Source: Paraburkholderia ribeironis (lineage in GTDB: Bacteria; Pseudomonadota; Gammaproteobacteria; Burkholderiales; Burkholderiaceae). Taken from it: a stretch of 64,000 bases of DNA. Positions 52,942-63,134 of the stretch are shown piece after piece (within the stretch, counting starts at the first letter, position 1; the number at the start of each line of letters is the position of its first letter). The notes beneath the pieces were generated by a model, which saw only the letters and a program-made list of their open reading frames with translations, did not search any database and was not told where the DNA came from. The position numbers were made by a program, and so were the translations under genes. Where the stretch lies: the NCBI RefSeq assembly GCF_900019265.1, contig NZ_CYGX02000032.1, forward strand, positions 34,916 through 98,915, written 5' to 3'.

Positions 52942-54192
52942 ATGAACCACCGTGAAGAAGCATTGGCGCTCGACCGCGCCGATCCGCTCGCAGCACTGCG
53001 CGACCAGTTCGCGCTGTCGCCGGCCACCATCTATCTGGACGGCAATTCGCTCGGCGTGCCGCCGGCCGCCGCCGCGCAACGCGCGCAAAGCGTGATCGCC
53101 GCCGAATGGGGCGAAGGCCTGATCCGCAGCTGGAATAGCGCCGGCTGGTTCGCGCTGCCGCGGCGCCTCGGCAACAAGCTCGCGCCGTTGATCGGCGCGG
53201 CCGACGACGAAGTGGTCGTCACCGATACGATTTCGATCAACCTGTTCAAGCTGCTGTCCGCCGCTCTGCGGTTGGCGAATGCGCGCGATCCGAAGCGTCG
53301 CGTGATCGTTTCCGAACGCTCGAATTTCCCGACCGATCTGTACATCGCGCAAGGACTGATCGAGCAGCTCGACCGCGGCTATGAACTGCGCCTCGTCGAC
53401 GATCCGTCCGAGCTGCCCGCGGCGATCGGCGACGACACCGCTGTCGCGATGATCACGCACGTGAACTACCGCACCGGCTACATGCACGACATGGCTGCGG
53501 TGACGAAGCTGATCCACGACCAAGGCGCGCTCGCGCTGTGGGATCTCGCGCATTCGGCAGGCGCGGTGCCGGTCGATCTGAATGGCGTCGGCGCGGACTA
53601 CGCGGTCGGCTGCACGTACAAGTACCTGAACGGCGGTCCGGGTTCACCGGCGTTCGTCTGGGTGGCGAAGCGCCATCAAAACGAGTTTGCGCAGCCGCTG
53701 TCCGGCTGGTGGGGGCATCGCGCGCCCTTCAACATGGACCCGGCGTATCAGCCCGACAACGGCATCGGCCGCTTCCTGTGCGGCACGCAACCGATGGTGT
53801 CGATGGCGCTGGTCGAATGCGGGCTCGACGTGTTCCTGCAGACCGACATGCAGGCGATCCGCAAGAAGTCGCTGGCGTTGACCGATCTGTTCATCGAACT
53901 GGTCGAAGCGCGTTGCCGCGAGTTTCCGCTCAAGCTCGTCACGCCGCGCACGCACGCACAGCGCGGCTCGCATGCGAGCTTCGAACATCCGCACGGCTAC
54001 GAGGTGATGCAGGCGTTGATCGCACGCGGCGTGATCGGCGACTATCGAGAACCGCATGTGTTGCGCTTCGGCTTTACCCCGCTCTACACGCGCTTCGTCG
54101 ATGTATGGGATGCCGTAGAGACCTTGCGTGACGTGCTCACGCGAGAGAGCTGGCGGGCGCCCGAATTCGCCGCACGCGGCGCAGTGACCTGA
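52942..54192 (+). CDS. kynU: Kynureninase
   Basis: 416-residue PLP enzyme that cleaves kynurenine to anthranilate and alanine. Landmarks: [60 protein letters not shown], the PLP-lysine segment [18 protein letters not shown] and [38 protein letters not shown], all typical. It ends near the kynA start (10-bp gap), so translation is probably coupled. Anthranilate produced can enter catabolism or quinolone synthesis; those genes are not in this window. Confidence 0.96.
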   Translation: MNHREEALALDRADPLAALRDQFALSPATIYLDGNSLGVPPAAAAQRAQSVIAAEWGEGLIRSWNSAGWFALPRRLGNKLAPLIGAADDEVVVTDTISINLFKLLSAALRLANARDPKRRVIVSERSNFPTDLYIAQGLIEQLDRGYELRLVDDPSELPAAIGDDTAVAMITHVNYRTGYMHDMAAVTKLIHDQGALALWDLAHSAGAVPVDLNGVGADYAVGCTYKYLNGGPGSPAFVWVAKRHQNEFAQPLSGWWGHRAPFNMDPAYQPDNGIGRFLCGTQPMVSMALVECGLDVFLQTDMQAIRKKSLALTDLFIELVEARCREFPLKLVTPRTHAQRGSHASFEHPHGYEVMQALIARGVIGDYREPHVLRFGFTPLYTRFVDVWDAVETLRDVLTRESWRAPEFAARGAVT

Positions 54193-54202
54193 GGAGCGCG
54201 CC

Positions 54203-55153
54203 ATGACCGATCATATGCAAACGCCGGGTTTGCCGGACGAGTCGGCGACCCAGGGATGTCCGTTTGGGCATGGGCGCGTAGCCGCGTCGGCTGCGTCCTC
54301 TCTCGCTGTGACGCAGCCAGACGATGCCGCCGGCACAGGCTGGCATGACGCGCAGCTCGACTTTTCGGAATCGATGAGTTACGGCGACTACCTGTCGCTC
54401 GGGACGGTGCTGCATGCGCAGCATCCGCTATCGCCCGATCACAACGAGATGCTTTTCATCATCCAGCATCAGACCAGCGAGTTGTGGATGAAGCTCGCGC
54501 TGTACGAGCTGCGCGCCGCGCTGAAAGCGGTGCATCGCGATGAGTTGCCGCCCGCGTTCAAGATGCTCGCACGCGTATCGCGGATCATGGAGCAGCTGGT
54601 GCAGGCGTGGAGCGTGCTCGCGACGATGACGCCCTCCGAGTACACCGCGATGCGGCCTTATCTGGGCAGCTCGTCCGGGTTCCAGTCTTATCAGTATCGG
54701 CAAATCGAGTTCTTGCTCGGCAACAAGAACGAGCTGATGCTGAAACCGCATGCGCACCGCGCCGATATATACGCCGAAGTGCAGGCCTCGCTCGAAGCGC
54801 CTTCTTTCTATGACGAAGTCGTGAAGTTACTCGCGCGCCGCGGGTTTGCGATTTCAGCTTCGCGGCTGCAGCGGGACTGGACCCAGCCGACCACGCACGA
54901 TGCGTCGGTCGAAGCGGCCTGGCTGGAGGTGTATCGCAATCCGTCGCAGCATTGGGAGTTGTACGAGATGGCCGAAGAACTGGTCGATCTCGAGGACGCA
55001 TTTCGTCAATGGCGGTTCAGGCATGTGACGACAGTCGAGCGGATCATCGGGTTCAAGCAGGGCACCGGCGGAACGAGCGGCGCGCCCTATCTGCGCAAGA
55101 TGCTGGACGTGGTTTTGTTTCCTGAGCTTTGGCATGTGAGGACGATGCTTTAG
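54203..55153 (+). CDS. kynA: Tryptophan 2,3-dioxygenase
   Basis: 316-residue heme enzyme oxidising L-tryptophan to N-formylkynurenine. Family motifs: [72 protein letters not shown], and [33 protein letters not shown] with the proximal His. The N terminus (~50 residues) is an Ala/Pro-rich extension without homology. The start at 54203 has a GAGGAGCGCC ribosome site. Last gene of the kyn operon; convergent with the FGGY kinase with a 27-bp gap. Confidence 0.96.
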   Translation: MTDHMQTPGLPDESATQGCPFGHGRVAASAASSLAVTQPDDAAGTGWHDAQLDFSESMSYGDYLSLGTVLHAQHPLSPDHNEMLFIIQHQTSELWMKLALYELRAALKAVHRDELPPAFKMLARVSRIMEQLVQAWSVLATMTPSEYTAMRPYLGSSSGFQSYQYRQIEFLLGNKNELMLKPHAHRADIYAEVQASLEAPSFYDEVVKLLARRGFAISASRLQRDWTQPTTHDASVEAAWLEVYRNPSQHWELYEMAEELVDLEDAFRQWRFRHVTTVERIIGFKQGTGGTSGAPYLRKMLDVVLFPELWHVRTML

Positions 55154-55180
55154 CAGGCCGCGGGTGCGGGTAGGTAGTCT

Positions 55181-56725
55181 TCATGATGATTGCAACCGAT
55201 GCATGACCGGCTTCAAAGCCGGATACAGGTCCGTGTACACGTGGAAGCGCTGCTCGTACAACGCCATGCGCACGGCGTCGGGTTGCGCGCGTTCGACCAA
55301 GGTGGCCCAGCCGCTTTCGGCCGCTTCGCGCGAAATCAGCCCGACACCCACGGCCGCCAGTAACGCTGCACCCATCGCCGCCTCCACGTTCTGCTCAATC
55401 GTATAGACGGGATAACCGGTCACGTCCGCGATGATCTGCATCCACAAATCCGAATGTGCGGCGCCGCCTACCACGATCAAGCGGTCGTCGAGCGATTGCG
55501 CGCCTTTGCGTCCCGCTTCGATGTTGTGCTTCAGCGCAAACGACACGCCTTCCAACACCGCGCGATACAGATGTGCGCGCGTATGGAACAGGCTGAGACC
55601 GACAAACGCGCCGCTCGCCTTCGCGTCCCACACCGGACTGCGCTCACCCATCAGATACGGCAGGAACATCACGCCGTCCGAGCCCGCTGGCACATTGCCC
55701 GCGGACTCTTCGAGCAACCGGTGCGGGTCGCCATGCGGCGTCGCGCGTGCGGCCTCTGTCTCTGCGTGACAGAACTGCTCGCGATACCACGTCACCGACC
55801 CACCCGCGGTGATCGCGCCGCCGAACACATAGATATCACGCTGCCCGTTGAATACGTTAGGCATGCTGACCAATCCATGGCGCGCGTCGACGCTCTGATT
55901 GATATAGCCCCAGCACATGCTCGTGCCGATCATCGCGACATGCTGCCCGGCGCGCGTCACGCCAGCGGCGAAGGTCGCCATCGCCGCATCCACGCCGCCG
56001 GCGACGATCGCCGTACCGGCGTCGAGACCGAGCGGTCCGGTCCATTGCGACAACAACCCGCCCACCACGTCGGACGATTCGACCAGCCGCTGCGGCATCA
56101 TCGTGGCGGGAATCCCGAGCATATCGAGCGCCTCGTCGGACCAATCGCGCTTCGCGATGTCGTAGATGCCGCCGATATTGCCGGCCGAACTGTGATCGAC
56201 GGCCACCTCGCCGGTCAGCATGTAGATCACGTAGGCATTGGGCGGCAGGAAATAGCGCGTCTGCGCCCAGACATCGGGCTCATGGTCGCGCAACCACAAC
56301 ATCTTCGTGTAACCGTAGTAGCTGTCCACGCCGTTGCCGGTGATCGTATAGAGCCGTTCGAGATCGACGTTCTCGCGCACCCACTCGACCTGATCCGTCG
56401 CGCGGCGATCCATCCAGATCAGACAGGGCGCGAGCGGCCGCATCTCGCTATCGACGGGAATGCCCGAGCCGCCGTACAGACTGCTCACGCACAGCGCCTT
56501 GATCGAGTGCGCCGCGATGCCCGCCTGCTTCGCCTTGCCGACGCACGCCGCGACGCACTCCACCACCGCTTTCAACCACACCGCCGGCCATTGCTCGGCC
56601 CACAGCGGCCTGGGCGTGTCCGGCTGATAGCTCGACGCATGCTGCGCGACAATCGCGCCGTGCCGGTCGGCCAGTAGCGCCTTGGTGCTCTGCGTGCCGA
56701 TATCGACGCCGATGATGTAGTTCAT
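55181..56725 (-). CDS. FGGY-family carbohydrate kinase
   Basis: 514-residue sugar kinase of the FGGY family. N-terminal ATP-phosphate motif GVDIGTQSTKALLADRHGAIV; GTSMCWGYINQSVD and FGGAITAGGSVTWYREQF in the middle; GVMFLPYLMGERSPVWDAKASGAFVGLSL and a C-terminal adenosine region with VVGGAAHSDLWMQIIADVTGYPVYTIE. It resembles ribulose/xylulose-type kinases, but is distinct from the xylulokinase at 58889. The substrate is probably a keto-pentose or keto-hexose. It is divergent from the dalD operon across a 638-bp region rich in regulatory signals. Possibly part of the polyol system; confidence in the exact sugar is low. Confidence 0.88.
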   Translation of the reverse strand: MNYIIGVDIGTQSTKALLADRHGAIVAQHASSYQPDTPRPLWAEQWPAVWLKAVVECVAACVGKAKQAGIAAHSIKALCVSSLYGGSGIPVDSEMRPLAPCLIWMDRRATDQVEWVRENVDLERLYTITGNGVDSYYGYTKMLWLRDHEPDVWAQTRYFLPPNAYVIYMLTGEVAVDHSSAGNIGGIYDIAKRDWSDEALDMLGIPATMMPQRLVESSDVVGGLLSQWTGPLGLDAGTAIVAGGVDAAMATFAAGVTRAGQHVAMIGTSMCWGYINQSVDARHGLVSMPNVFNGQRDIYVFGGAITAGGSVTWYREQFCHAETEAARATPHGDPHRLLEESAGNVPAGSDGVMFLPYLMGERSPVWDAKASGAFVGLSLFHTRAHLYRAVLEGVSFALKHNIEAGRKGAQSLDDRLIVVGGAAHSDLWMQIIADVTGYPVYTIEQNVEAAMGAALLAAVGVGLISREAAESGWATLVERAQPDAVRMALYEQRFHVYTDLYPALKPVMHRLQSS

Positions 56726-56857
56726 ACAGTCTCCGTTTATGTGCTGCCCGCTGACTATGATGCGCCCTCGCCGGCATCCGCTTGCGGACTCATGCGCGTG
56801 GCTTCATCAGTACCTTGATCGAAGCAAGCGAGTTCGCGATTTCGATCGCCGCGTCTC

Positions 56858-56901
56858 ACTCCTGCCACTCCTGCCACTCCTGCCACTCCGCCCACTCCGC
56901 C
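56858..56901. repeat. Short tandem repeat, 9-bp unit
   Basis: Three copies of ACTCCTGCC followed by ACTCCGCCC and ACTCCGCC, in the divergent region between the FGGY kinase and dalD. Confidence 0.8.
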
Positions 56902-56954
56902 AGCGAGAAGCCGTGCATGCCCGACGCACACCGCGTCATGTTTGATGCAATGCA

Positions 56955-56972
56955 ATACGTACAACGACGTAT
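56955..56972. promoter_or_regulatory. Inverted repeat, candidate operator on the kinase side
   Basis: ATACGT (56955-56960) and ACGTAT (56967-56972) separated by ACAACG. It lies ~230 bp from the FGGY kinase start and could bind a regulator of that gene. Confidence 0.4.
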
Positions 56973-57057
56973 GTCTGCCGGTGCGGCGACGCACCGCGAG
57001 ATGCCCGCTAAAACCTCGCCACGCCGCGTTGCGCCACGTCATCCCGCTGATCTCGCC

Positions 57058-57086
57058 TTGACTTTCGTTTCACTGGGTACGATCAT
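57058..57086 (+). promoter_or_regulatory. Sigma70-type promoter of the dalD-xylB operon
   Basis: TTGACT (57058-57063), 17-bp spacer, GATCAT (57081-57086). The -10 lies within the left arm of the inverted repeat at 57081-57111. A start near 57093 would give a ~270-nt leader. Confidence 0.6.
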
Positions 57087-57111
57087 TCGCTCACACACAG
57101 AGCAAATGATC
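57081..57111. promoter_or_regulatory. Operator-like inverted repeat overlapping the dalD promoter
   Basis: GATCATTCGCTC (57081-57092) and GAGCAAATGATC (57100-57111) are reverse complements with one mismatch, spaced by ACACACA. It covers the -10 and start site, fitting repression by the SorC-type regulator encoded at the end of this operon. Confidence 0.65.
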
Positions 57112-57164
57112 CAGTCATGATGAACGCACGCTGCGAGCCGTGCGGGCGAGGATATTCAGCAACC

Positions 57165-57208
57165 ACTTTGCATGGGATCGGAGTTGGTACTTTGCATGGG
57201 ATCGGAGT
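57165..57208. repeat. 20-bp direct repeat in the dalD leader
   Basis: Two exact copies of ACTTTGCATGGGATCGGAGT (57165-57184 and 57189-57208). A related CATGGGACCAGCGT precedes the third hairpin, suggesting a composite repeated unit. Confidence 0.85.
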
Positions 57209-57222
57209 AACGCGCTATGGCG

Positions 57223-57346
57223 CTGGAGGTAGCGCTGAAGCGCTAGCTCCGGTCGACCGCTGAGGGCCTGGAGTAAGCGCTGAAGCGCTAACTCCAGTCA
57301 GACCTCAGCATGGGACCAGCGTAAGCGCTGAAGCGCTAACGCTGGT
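57223..57346 (+). repeat. Three consecutive hairpins with shared core in the dalD leader
   Basis: Hairpins at 57223-57252, 57268-57297 and 57315-57346. Each has the core AGCGCT-GA-AGCGCT and differing outer stems that still pair: GGAGGT/AGCTCC with one mismatch, CTGGAGT/ACTCCAG, ACCAGCGT/ACGCTGGT. They lie between the promoter and the ribosome site. They may act as RNA structures or belong to a REP-like repeat family. Confidence 0.8.
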
Positions 57347-57363
57347 CGACACAGGAGACACAC

Positions 57364-58776
57364 ATGACCAGCAGGCAAGACAGCGGCGCAGCCGCACACG
57401 TGATCCTGCACATCGGCGCGGGATCGTTTCATCGCGCGCATCAGGCGTGGTATCTGCATCGGTTGAATGAAGCGAAACTGCCGAGCGAACCGCATTGGTC
57501 ACTGACAGTCGGCAATATCCGCAGCGACATGAACGCGGTGCTCGATGCGCTCGCCGCGCAACACGGCGTCTACACGCTCGAGACCGTCACGCCCCAAGGC
57601 CAGCGCGCGTACGAGACGATCCGTTCGATCGAACGCGTGGTGCCATGGACCAACAGCCTCGACGCGCTAATCGAAGCGGGCGCCAATCCGGCCTGCAAGA
57701 TCATCGCGTTCACCGTGACCGAAGGCGGCTATTACCTCGACGAACACGACCGGCTCGACACCGCCAACGTCGACCTCGCGACCGATCTCAGCGGCGGCCA
57801 CACCACCATCTACGGCGCGCTCGCGGCGATTCTCGACGCGCGCATGAAACGCGGCGCGGGTCCCGTCACGCTGCAAACCTGTGACAACCTGCGCAGCAAT
57901 GGCGAGCGTTTTCATGCAGGCATGAGCGAGTTTCTCGAACGGCGCGGCGCGCAAGAACTGGCGCAATGGTTCGATGACCACACCACCAGCCCGAGTTCGA
58001 TGGTCGACCGCATCACGCCACGTCCGACGCCTGACGTGCGTGAGCGCGTCAAGGCCGCTACCGGCGTCGACGACGCCTGCCCAGTGATGGGCGAAGCGTT
58101 CATCCAGTGGGTGATCGAAGACCGCTTCATCGCCGGCCGCCCGGCGTGGGAAAAGGTCGGCGCGGAACTGGTCGGCTCGGTGATGCCCTACGAGGAAGCG
58201 AAGATCCGCATTCTGAACGCGACGCATAGCTGCATCGCGTGGGCGGGCACGCTGCTCGGACTGAACTACATCCACGAGGGCACGCTCGACGCCGACATCC
58301 GCCAGTTCGCATTCGACTATGTGACCGATGACGTGATCCCGTGTCTCACGCCGAGCCCGCTCGATCTCGAACGGTATCGCGACGTGGTGCTCGAGCGCTT
58401 CAGCAATCCCTATATCCAGGACACCAACCAGCGCGTCGCGGCCGACGGTTTCTCGAAGCTGCCCGGCTTTATCGCACCGACCCTCGCGGAGTGTATCGAG
58501 CGCGGTGTCACGCCCGCGGCCACCGCGATGCTGCCCGCGCTGTTCTTCCGTTTTCTCGAACGCTGGCACGCGGGCAAGCTGCCCTACGCGTATCAGGACG
58601 GCGTGATGGACGAGCGCGTCGCGCACGGCTTCTTCGAGGCGCCCGATCCGTTGCGGGCGTTCGCGGCGGACCGGCTGCTGTGGGGCAGCCTCGCGCAGAC
58701 GCCAGAACTGGAATCGGCACTCGCGGGCGCGCTGGCGCGCGTCGACGTTTGGCTGGCCGAACGCGGCGCAGTGTGA
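57364..58776 (+). CDS. dalD: D-arabinitol 4-dehydrogenase / mannitol dehydrogenase family protein
   Basis: 470-residue NAD-dependent polyol dehydrogenase of the long-chain mannitol dehydrogenase family, oxidising D-arabinitol to D-xylulose (possibly other polyols). N-terminal Rossmann segment [61 protein letters not shown]; the catalytic region [20 protein letters not shown] with Lys, Asn and His. It is most similar to DalD-type proteins, and the downstream xylulokinase supports the product D-xylulose. The ribosome site AGGAG lies before the ATG. Preceded by a structured leader. Confidence 0.92.
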   Translation: MTSRQDSGAAAHVILHIGAGSFHRAHQAWYLHRLNEAKLPSEPHWSLTVGNIRSDMNAVLDALAAQHGVYTLETVTPQGQRAYETIRSIERVVPWTNSLDALIEAGANPACKIIAFTVTEGGYYLDEHDRLDTANVDLATDLSGGHTTIYGALAAILDARMKRGAGPVTLQTCDNLRSNGERFHAGMSEFLERRGAQELAQWFDDHTTSPSSMVDRITPRPTPDVRERVKAATGVDDACPVMGEAFIQWVIEDRFIAGRPAWEKVGAELVGSVMPYEEAKIRILNATHSCIAWAGTLLGLNYIHEGTLDADIRQFAFDYVTDDVIPCLTPSPLDLERYRDVVLERFSNPYIQDTNQRVAADGFSKLPGFIAPTLAECIERGVTPAATAMLPALFFRFLERWHAGKLPYAYQDGVMDERVAHGFFEAPDPLRAFAADRLLWGSLAQTPELESALAGALARVDVWLAERGAV

Positions 58777-58888
58777 AAGCCACCGGGCTTTTCCGTCGCC
58801 TCATCGCGGTGCCAGGCTTAACGCGCATGGCACCGCGCGTCACGTGCGGCTAAAGTAGCGCATCCCTAACGACGAAGGTTTCGCGCCC

Positions 58889-60370
58889 ATGTATCTCGGC
58901 ATCGACCTCGGCACGTCCGAAGTAAAAGTCCTGCTGCTTGCGTCCACCGGGCGCGTGATCGGCACGGCAGGCTCCCCCTTTACCGTTTCGCGTCCACATC
59001 AGCGTTGGGCCGAGCAGAATCCCGAGGACTGGTGGACGGGTACACGCGCGGCGCTCGCCGCGTTGCGCGTGCGGCATCCCGACGAGTTCGCGCAGATTCG
59101 CGGCATCGGCCTGTCGGGGCAGATGCACGGCGCCGTGCTGCTGGATGCGGAGGACCGCGTGCTGCGCCCCGCGATCCTGTGGAACGACATGCGCAGCGAC
59201 AAGGAATGCGCGGAGCTGACCGAGCGCGCGCCGGAGCTGCACCGCGTGGCCGGCAATCTGGCGATGCCGGGTTTCACCGCGCCGAAGCTGCTCTGGGTCG
59301 CACGCCATGAACCGGAGATTTTCGCGCGGACCGCCTGCGTGCTGCTGCCGAAAGATTACCTGCGCCTGCAACTGACCGGCGGCAAGATCTCCGATCCATC
59401 GGATGCGGCCGGCACGCTGTGGCTCGACGTCGCGAAACGCGATTGGTCCGAGTCGCTGCTCGCCGCCTGCAACATGACGCGCGCACAGATGCCGGACTTG
59501 CGCGAAGGCAGCGCGCCGGCCGGCACGCTGCTGCCTGCGGTGGCGCGCGAGTTCGGCTTGAGCGAAGAAGTGATCGTCGCGGCCGGCGGAGGCGATAACG
59601 CCACCAGCGCGATCGGCATCGGCGCGACGCAACCGGGTGACGGCTTCGTCTCGCTCGGCACGTCGGGCGTGCTTTGCGTGGTCGGCGACAGCTTCCGACC
59701 GAACCCGGCTTCCGCGGTGCACGCGTTCTGTCATGCGATTCCCGATCGCTGGCATCAGATGAGCGTGGTGTTGTCGGCGGCAAGTTGCCTGCGTTGGGTC
59801 TGCAAGCTCACCTCGACCGACGAGCCGACGCTGCTCGCCGAAATCGAAGCGCTTCCCGCCGACGCGTTGAACACCGCGCCGCTCTTTCTGCCCTATCTGT
59901 CCGGCGAACGCACGCCGCACAACGACCCGTACGCGCAAGGCGTGTTCTTCGGCATGACCCACGCGACCGATCGCGCGTTGCTCGGCTACGCGGTGCTCGA
60001 AGGCGTGACGCTTGCGCTGACCGATGGCCTCGACGCACTGCGCGCAGCCGGCACCGAAGCGAAGGTGCTGTCGCTGCTCGGCGGCGGCGCCCGCAGCGAC
60101 TACTGGGCGCAATTGCTGGCGGATGCGCTCGACACCACCACCGTCAAGCACGGCGGCGGCGAAACCGGCGCGGCGCTCGGCGCGGCCCGGCTCGGCTGGT
60201 TGGCCGCGGGCGGCGAGCCAGCCACTGTGCTGACCAAGCCGCCAATCGAAAAGTCGTTCACGCCGAACCCACGCCGGCACGCCGAGCTGCGCACGCGGCT
60301 CGAAGCGTATCGCGCGCTGTACCGTCACGTGCGGCCGCTGTTCGACCCCGCGCGAGCCCCGCTCGCCTGA
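58889..60370 (+). CDS. xylB: Xylulokinase
   Basis: 493-residue FGGY kinase that phosphorylates D-xylulose to feed the pentose phosphate pathway. Features: MYLGIDLGTSEVKVLLLASTGRVIGT, GLSGQMHGAVLLDAEDRVLRPAILWNDMRSDKECAEL (the QMHG motif is xylulokinase-specific), GNLAMPGFTAPKLLWVARHEPEIF, the FGGY region, and SLLGGGARSDYWAQLLADALDTTTVKHGGGETGAALGAARL. It is 112 bp after dalD and precedes the regulator gene. It completes conversion of arabitol to xylulose 5-phosphate. Confidence 0.95.
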   Translation: MYLGIDLGTSEVKVLLLASTGRVIGTAGSPFTVSRPHQRWAEQNPEDWWTGTRAALAALRVRHPDEFAQIRGIGLSGQMHGAVLLDAEDRVLRPAILWNDMRSDKECAELTERAPELHRVAGNLAMPGFTAPKLLWVARHEPEIFARTACVLLPKDYLRLQLTGGKISDPSDAAGTLWLDVAKRDWSESLLAACNMTRAQMPDLREGSAPAGTLLPAVAREFGLSEEVIVAAGGGDNATSAIGIGATQPGDGFVSLGTSGVLCVVGDSFRPNPASAVHAFCHAIPDRWHQMSVVLSAASCLRWVCKLTSTDEPTLLAEIEALPADALNTAPLFLPYLSGERTPHNDPYAQGVFFGMTHATDRALLGYAVLEGVTLALTDGLDALRAAGTEAKVLSLLGGGARSDYWAQLLADALDTTTVKHGGGETGAALGAARLGWLAAGGEPATVLTKPPIEKSFTPNPRRHAELRTRLEAYRALYRHVRPLFDPARAPLA

Positions 60371-60448
60371 GCGGCCAATCGCGGCCGGTTGCCCGTCCAA
60401 GGTGGCGACCGACTGCTATCATCGGCGCACTTCAAGCGAACCGTTACC

Positions 60449-61396
60449 GTGCCCAAGTCCACAGAAAAACTAGATCTCGCCACGCGCGCAGCGTGGCTTT
60501 ACTACGTCGCCGGCAATACCCAGAACGAAATCGCCGAGAAGCTGCAGGTCTCGCGCCCGGTTGCGCAACGGCTGGTCGCGTTCGCGGTGGAGAAGAACCT
60601 GATCCGCGTGCGCGTCGATCACAAGCTGGCCGATTGCCTGTCGCTCGCCGATCAACTGTCGAAGCGCTACGGCCTGAGCACGTGCGAAGTGGTGCCGGTC
60701 GACAGCGACACGTCCGACGAAGTCGACCGCAAGCTGGCGGTGGCCGGCGCCCAGGTGATGGAGCGCTATCTCAGCGCCGAAAAACCGATGGTGGTCGCGG
60801 TGAGCAGCGGCCGCACGCTGAAGGCCGCGGTCGATCAGATCGCGCAACTGGAGCGTCCGCAGCACCGGCTGGTGTCGATGGTCGGGGCGATCGCGCAGGA
60901 CGGCTCGTCGAACCGCTACGACGTCGCGCTGCACATCTCCGAGAAGACGGGCGGCAAGTACTTCCTGTTGCCCGCGCCGCTGCTCGCCGATAGCGAGGCC
61001 GAGCGCGCGCAGTGGTGCAATCACCGGCTGTACCGGATCGTCGAGTCGCTGTCGGCGCAAGCCGATGTCGCGTTCGTCGGGATCGGCAATATCGGGCCGA
61101 AGTGTCCGCTGCACGAGGACGGCTTCATCACGTCGGCGGAGGTAAAGGAGTTGATGCAAAACGGCGCCGTCGCCGAAATGCTCGGACTGCCGATCGATGC
61201 CGCCGGCGCATCCGTCGAATCGCCGACCGGCCGGCGCGTGACGAGCATCCCGCTCGACGCGCCGCCGCGCCGCCCCACGATCGGTTTCGCGGGCGGCCTG
61301 CGCAAGCGCGAAGCGCTGATCGCGGTGCTCAAGGGCGGCTGGCTGTCGGGACTGGTGACTGACGAGTTGTGCGCGCGGGCGGCGTTGGAAGCGTAG
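60449..61396 (+). CDS. SorC/DeoR-like sugar-binding transcriptional regulator
   Basis: 315 residues. N-terminal helix-turn-helix at ~10-60 (ATRAAWLYYVAGNTQNEIAEKLQVSRPVAQRLVAFAVEKNLIRVRV). It is followed by the SorC sugar-binding domain, which is DeoR/GlpR-like and binds phosphosugars (VVAVSSGRTLKAAVDQIAQL; LVSMVGAIAQDGSSNRYDVALHIS; ADVAFVGIGNIGPKCPLHEDGFIT; GFAGGLRKREALIAVLKGGWLSGLVTDE). Start taken as GTG at 60449. It is the third gene of the dal operon and is the likely binder of the inverted repeat at 57081. The ligand may be a phosphorylated intermediate such as xylulose 5-phosphate (inference). Confidence 0.92.
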   Translation: MPKSTEKLDLATRAAWLYYVAGNTQNEIAEKLQVSRPVAQRLVAFAVEKNLIRVRVDHKLADCLSLADQLSKRYGLSTCEVVPVDSDTSDEVDRKLAVAGAQVMERYLSAEKPMVVAVSSGRTLKAAVDQIAQLERPQHRLVSMVGAIAQDGSSNRYDVALHISEKTGGKYFLLPAPLLADSEAERAQWCNHRLYRIVESLSAQADVAFVGIGNIGPKCPLHEDGFITSAEVKELMQNGAVAEMLGLPIDAAGASVESPTGRRVTSIPLDAPPRRPTIGFAGGLRKREALIAVLKGGWLSGLVTDELCARAALEA

Positions 61397-61403
61397 GCCC
61401 GTT

Positions 61404-61439
61404 GGCTTCGTTTTCGGCTTCGTTTTCGGCTTCGTTTTC
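61404..61439. repeat. Short tandem repeat, 12-bp unit
   Basis: Three copies of GGCTTCGTTTTC just after the regulator stop, between convergent genes. Confidence 0.9.
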
Positions 61440-61487
61440 GACTTAACGCCTGATGAATGTGGCAAGGGCAAGCGGCACACCGGCGCC

Positions 61488-61784
61488 CTACACCAGGGGC
61501 AAACCTTCGGTGATGATGATCCGGTAATCGCCGCCTTTCAGCCGCGTCTCGCTGACGGCCTGGTACGCCGGACTGCGATACCACGCAAGCGCTTCGTCAT
61601 AGCCGGTGAACTCGAGAATCAGGATGTCCTCGATCGCCGGCCCCTCCACCACTTCCTTGCGCCCGTGGCTCGCCAGCATCATCACCGGATGCTGCTCGAA
61701 GGTGGCGGGCGCGATCTGTTTGTATTCTTCGAGTTTGGCGGGATCGAGCGTTTTCTCGCGCGTGATGACGACATAGGCGGGCAT
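61488..61784 (-). CDS. DUF1330 domain-containing protein
   Basis: 98-residue alpha-beta barrel-like small protein: MPAYVVITREKTLDPAKLEEYKQIAPATFEQHPVMMLASHGRKEVVEGPAIEDILILEFTGYDEALAWYRSPAYQAVSETRLKGGDYRIIITEG. This matches DUF1330 (ABM-like dimeric fold). The conserved Trp-Tyr segment and ExFxxxxxA are visible. Function is unknown. It is the last gene of the minus-strand cluster with the ABC transporter (57 bp after the ATPase gene), so it is probably co-transcribed with it. Confidence 0.88.
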   Translation of the reverse strand: MPAYVVITREKTLDPAKLEEYKQIAPATFEQHPVMMLASHGRKEVVEGPAIEDILILEFTGYDEALAWYRSPAYQAVSETRLKGGDYRIIITEGLPLV

Positions 61785-61841
61785 GAACGTTTCCTGACCG
61801 TGTTTGAACGGAAAGCGGCGCGCCCGCCGCTTTCCCGATCG

Positions 61842-62951
<1,110 letters not shown>

Positions 62952-62960
62952 GATGTGTCT

Positions 62961-63064
62961 CCGTGTAATGCCGTGTAATGCCGTGTAATGCCGTGTAGTG
63001 CCGCGGCCGTGTAGTGCCGCGGCCGTGTAGTGCTGCGGCCGTGTAGTGCTGCGGCCGTGTAGTC
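62961..63064. repeat. Compound tandem repeat, 10-bp then 16-bp units
   Basis: Units CCGTGTAATG (three copies, 62961-62990) are followed by CCGTGTAGTG and then four 16-bp units TGTAGTGCCGCGGCCG / TGTAGTGCTGCGGCCG to about 63064. It lies immediately upstream of the transporter ATPase start and downstream of the HAD gene on the minus strand, so it falls within an operon spacer. Confidence 0.9.
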
Positions 63065-63134
63065 CCGGATGTCGCCGTCGATTGCGTGGCCGCTGCTTGC
63101 AGGGGTCGTTCAGTCTGCCTCACCTTGCGCACGC

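Larger units (their letters stand above)
56726..57363. other. Large divergent regulatory region upstream of dalD and the FGGY kinase
   Basis: 638 bp without a gene. It contains a 9-bp tandem repeat near 56859-56900, an inverted repeat at 56955-56972, a promoter at 57058-57086 overlapping an operator-like inverted repeat at 57081-57111, a 20-bp direct repeat at 57165-57208 and three hairpins at 57223-57346, ending in the dalD ribosome site AGGAG. Confidence 0.8.

Noticed and set aside
57223..57346. CRISPR or transposon end
   Set aside because: Repeats are palindromic, differ in their outer stems and lack spacers of constant length; no transposase nearby.
62961..63064. CRISPR-like array
   Set aside because: Units are contiguous with no unique spacers and no cas genes are present.
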